From Desulfovibrio sp. (GTDB lineage Bacteria > Desulfobacterota > Desulfovibrionia > Desulfovibrionales > Desulfovibrionaceae): a stretch of 7,914 nt of DNA. Made by a program: the position numbers and the translations under genes. The notes under the pieces were generated by a model, which was given only the letters and a program-made list of their open reading frames with translations, ran no database searches and was not told the origin of the DNA. The stretch is taken from assembly GCA_022837365.1 (NCBI GenBank), contig JALHHV010000063.1, positions 1 to 7,914 of the forward strand, written 5' to 3'. Below are positions 6,062 through 7,914 of the stretch, one piece after another; positions within the stretch are counted from its first letter, which is position 1, and the number at the start of each line of letters is the position of its first letter.

Positions 6062-7480
6062 ATGCCTTCGGTAATGTACTTCATCACAAGCGTGGCAGCG
6101 CTCATCATCGGCTACATGGTGTACAGCCGTGTGGTCGAGCGGTTCTTCGGGGCCGACAACTGCAAGGAAACCCCGGCCTGCACCATGGCCGACGGCGTTG
6201 ACTACGTGAAAATGTCTCCCCGCAAGATATTCCTCATCCAGTTGCTGAACATCGCGGGCCTGGGACCCGTGTTCGGTCCCATCCTGGGCGCGCTGTACGG
6301 CCCGTGGGCGCTGGTGTGGATCGTGCTCGGCTCCATCTTCGCGGGGGGCGTGCACGACTATTTCTCGGGCATGCTTTCGGTGCGCTACGCGGGCAAGTCC
6401 GTGCCCGACGTGGTGGGCTACAACCTGGGCAACGGCTTCAAGCAGTTCATGCGCTTCTTCTCGGTGGTGCTCCTGCTGCTGGTGGGCGTGGTCTTCGTCA
6501 CCGGACCGGCGGCGCTGCTGGCCAGCATGACCAACTGGACCCTGCTGGTGTGGGTGGTGATCATCTTCGCCTACTACTTCCTGGCCACCATCCTGCCGGT
6601 GGACAAGATCATCGGCCGCATCTACCCGCTGTTCGCCGTGATCCTGCTGATCATGGCCCTGGGCCTCACCGCCATGCTGTTCATCAAGGGCTTCGACTTC
6701 TACCCCGCCGCCCAGTGGACCAACCAGCACCCCAAGGGCCTGCCCCTGTGGCCGCTGATGTTCATCACCATCGCCTGCGGCGCCATCTCGGGCTTCCACG
6801 CCACCCAATCGCCCATGATGGCCCGCTGCGTGCCCGACGAAAACTGCGGCCGCCCCATCTTCTACGGCGCCATGATCGCCGAGGGCGTCATCGCCCTGAT
6901 CTGGGCCACCCTGGGCATGACCTTCTACTCCACCCCCGAAGCGCTCGACGCCACCCTGGCCGCCGGCGGCCCGGGCAAGGTGGTCAAGGACGTCTCCATC
7001 GCGCTGATGGGCCCCGTGGGCGGCATCCTGGCCATCCTGGGCGTGGTGGTGCTGCCCATCACCTCGGGCGACACGGCGTTCCGTTCCGCCCGGCTGACCA
7101 TCGCCGACTTCCTGAACTTCTCGCAGGTGGAACACGTGAAGCGGCTGGTCATCGCGGTGCCGCTGTTCGTGGTGGGCGCCATCCTGTCGCAGATGAACTT
7201 CGACATCATCTGGCGCTACTTCGGCTGGGCCAACCAGACCCTGGCCACCATCGTGCTGTGGGCGGCGGCCGCCTACCTGGTGCGGCGCGGCATGTTCCAC
7301 TGGATCGCCAGCGCGCCCGCCACCTTCATGACCGCGGTATGCACCACCTATCTGTGCTACGCCAAGATCGGCCTGGGCATGCCGCTGAACGTCTCCACAT
7401 GGATCGGCCTTGCCGTGGCCGCCGGATCGCTGATCCTGTTCCTGTCCAAGCGCAAGGCGTTCGAGGCGTCCCCGGCGTAA
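6062..7480 (+). CDS. cstA: CstA/BtsT-family transporter, copy 3
   Basis: 472-aa compact CstA-family membrane transporter, presumed pyruvate or peptide importer by family. All motifs of copy 2 are kept at the same residue positions: NIAGLGPVFGP (63-73), HDYF (98-101), the FITIACG to HATQS stretch (234-250), TSGDTAFRSARLT (334-346) and YFGWANQTLA (386-395). The start at 6062 follows GAAAGGAG at 6048-6055. It is about 88% identical to copy 2 with no gaps and the same C-terminus, EASPA, so the two come from a fairly recent duplication. A patch at 6332-6384 matches copy 1 exactly rather than copy 2, suggesting gene conversion. It ends at a terminator shared with the converging moaA gene. Confidence 0.97.
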   Translation: MPSVMYFITSVAALIIGYMVYSRVVERFFGADNCKETPACTMADGVDYVKMSPRKIFLIQLLNIAGLGPVFGPILGALYGPWALVWIVLGSIFAGGVHDYFSGMLSVRYAGKSVPDVVGYNLGNGFKQFMRFFSVVLLLLVGVVFVTGPAALLASMTNWTLLVWVVIIFAYYFLATILPVDKIIGRIYPLFAVILLIMALGLTAMLFIKGFDFYPAAQWTNQHPKGLPLWPLMFITIACGAISGFHATQSPMMARCVPDENCGRPIFYGAMIAEGVIALIWATLGMTFYSTPEALDATLAAGGPGKVVKDVSIALMGPVGGILAILGVVVLPITSGDTAFRSARLTIADFLNFSQVEHVKRLVIAVPLFVVGAILSQMNFDIIWRYFGWANQTLATIVLWAAAAYLVRRGMFHWIASAPATFMTAVCTTYLCYAKIGLGMPLNVSTWIGLAVAAGSLILFLSKRKAFEASPA

Positions 7481-7513
7481 CCGGATCCGCCCGTTCCATT
7501 CCGGAAAAACGCG

Positions 7514-7543
7514 AAGGCGGGGTCCGCAAGGACCCCGCCTTTT
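7514..7543. terminator. Bidirectional terminator between copy 3 and moaA
   Basis: Perfect 12-bp stem AAGGCGGGGTCC (7514-7525) and complement (7530-7541) closed by a GCAA tetraloop. TTTT at 7540-7543 follows on the plus strand, and five A residues at 7505-7509 give a U-run on the minus strand. It lies 33 bases after the stop of copy 3 and 59 bases beyond the end of moaA, so it can end transcription from both sides. Confidence 0.9.
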
Positions 7544-7602
7544 CGCCGTTCCTCGCCAGTCGTCGCCAGTCGGGCGGACGACGGGGAAAACGATGGTTCC
7601 GC

Positions 7603-7914
7603 CTACCCGCCGATGGAGCTCATGCGGCGGTTGGCCACGGCGGTGCCGCCCTCGCACGGGGCGTTGGCCGCCCCGGACGGTTCGCCCCGCAGTTCGGCCA
7701 GCTGGCCCGCGCGCACCCTGGCCAGCAACTGGTAGCCCAGGGGTTTGCGCCGGTTGGCCAGGCGCAGCACCGTGCGCACCGCGTCCACTCCGAGTTTGGG
7801 GTGGCGCAGCAGCGGACGCAGGCGGTATTCGCGGTCGGAGAACAGGCAGGTGCGCAGCCGCCCGTCGGGGGTCACGCGCAGGCGGTTGCAGTCGCCGCAG
7901 AAGTGGTCGGACAG
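7603..7914 (-). CDS. moaA: GTP 3',8-cyclase MoaA, C-terminal part (5' end outside window)
   Basis: Radical SAM enzyme that converts GTP to 3',8-cyclo-GTP, the first step of molybdenum/tungsten cofactor synthesis. Only the last 103 codons lie in the window; the frame is open to the window edge. They include the second [4Fe-4S] cluster motif [18 protein letters not shown], whose C-x2-C-x13-C spacing is typical of MoaA, followed by [14 protein letters not shown]. The protein ends MSSIGG, with the C-terminal double glycine known to be needed for MoaA activity. The stretch between about 7620 and 7690, before the final motif, looks rich in Gly/Ala and may be longer than usual. Molybdopterin or tungstopterin enzymes such as formate dehydrogenase are central in sulfate reducers, but nothing here links this gene functionally to the transporters. 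It converges on copy 3. Confidence 0.95.
   Translation of the reverse strand: MSDHFCGDCNRLRVTPDGRLRTCLFSDREYRLRPLLRHPKLGVDAVRTVLRLANRRKPLGYQLLARVRAGQLAELRGEPSGAANAPCEGGTAVANRRMSSIGG

Noticed and set aside
3987..7657. Long minus-strand open frames opposite the transporter genes (also 1544-3640)
   Set aside because: They mirror the transporter genes in high-GC DNA. Their His/Gln/Gly/Asp-rich repetitive peptides are what antisense reading of CstA-type membrane helices gives, and they lack ribosome sites.

Overview
The window looks like a chromosomal segment from a GC-rich sulfate reducer of the Desulfovibrionaceae. A Nitratidesulfovibrio / Desulfovibrio vulgaris-like genome is my best guess, inferred from the very high GC of the coding DNA and from recalled gene order (a LytS-type kinase next to CstA-type transporters). 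No ribosomal marker is present, so this assignment is tentative.

Layout. Bases 2-1698 (+) hold a LytS/BtsS-type sensor histidine kinase that enters from outside the window and is split by a frameshift plus small deletion near base 586. Next come three consecutive plus-strand copies of a compact CstA/BtsT-family transporter (1961-3364, 4041-5459, 6062-7480). The second and third are the same length, align without gaps and are about 88% identical by hand count. The first is more diverged. Each has a strong Shine-Dalgarno sequence and a hairpin terminator downstream, so they look like three separate transcription units. The spaces before copies 2 and 3 (676 and 602 bases) begin with GC-rich terminator DNA and then become strikingly AT-rich leaders with inverted repeats and possible regulatory elements. 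The last 312 bases hold the C-terminal third of MoaA on the minus strand, converging on the third cstA copy across a shared bidirectional terminator.

How the genes may work together. In enterobacteria the BtsS/BtsR and YpdA/YpdB systems sense external pyruvate, and BtsR induces the CstA-family pyruvate/H+ symporter BtsT. A LytS-family kinase directly upstream of three CstA-family genes suggests the same pairing here: sensing pyruvate or a related small carboxylate or peptide, then controlling uptake. The LytTR response regulator expected with the kinase is not in the window. As the sequence stands the kinase cannot be made as one protein, so the sensor is either a recent pseudogene or affected by an assembly error.

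No mobile element, CRISPR array, tRNA or rRNA was seen. The most interesting material is the amplified transporter set with divergent AT-rich control regions, signs of gene conversion between copies, and the broken sensor.
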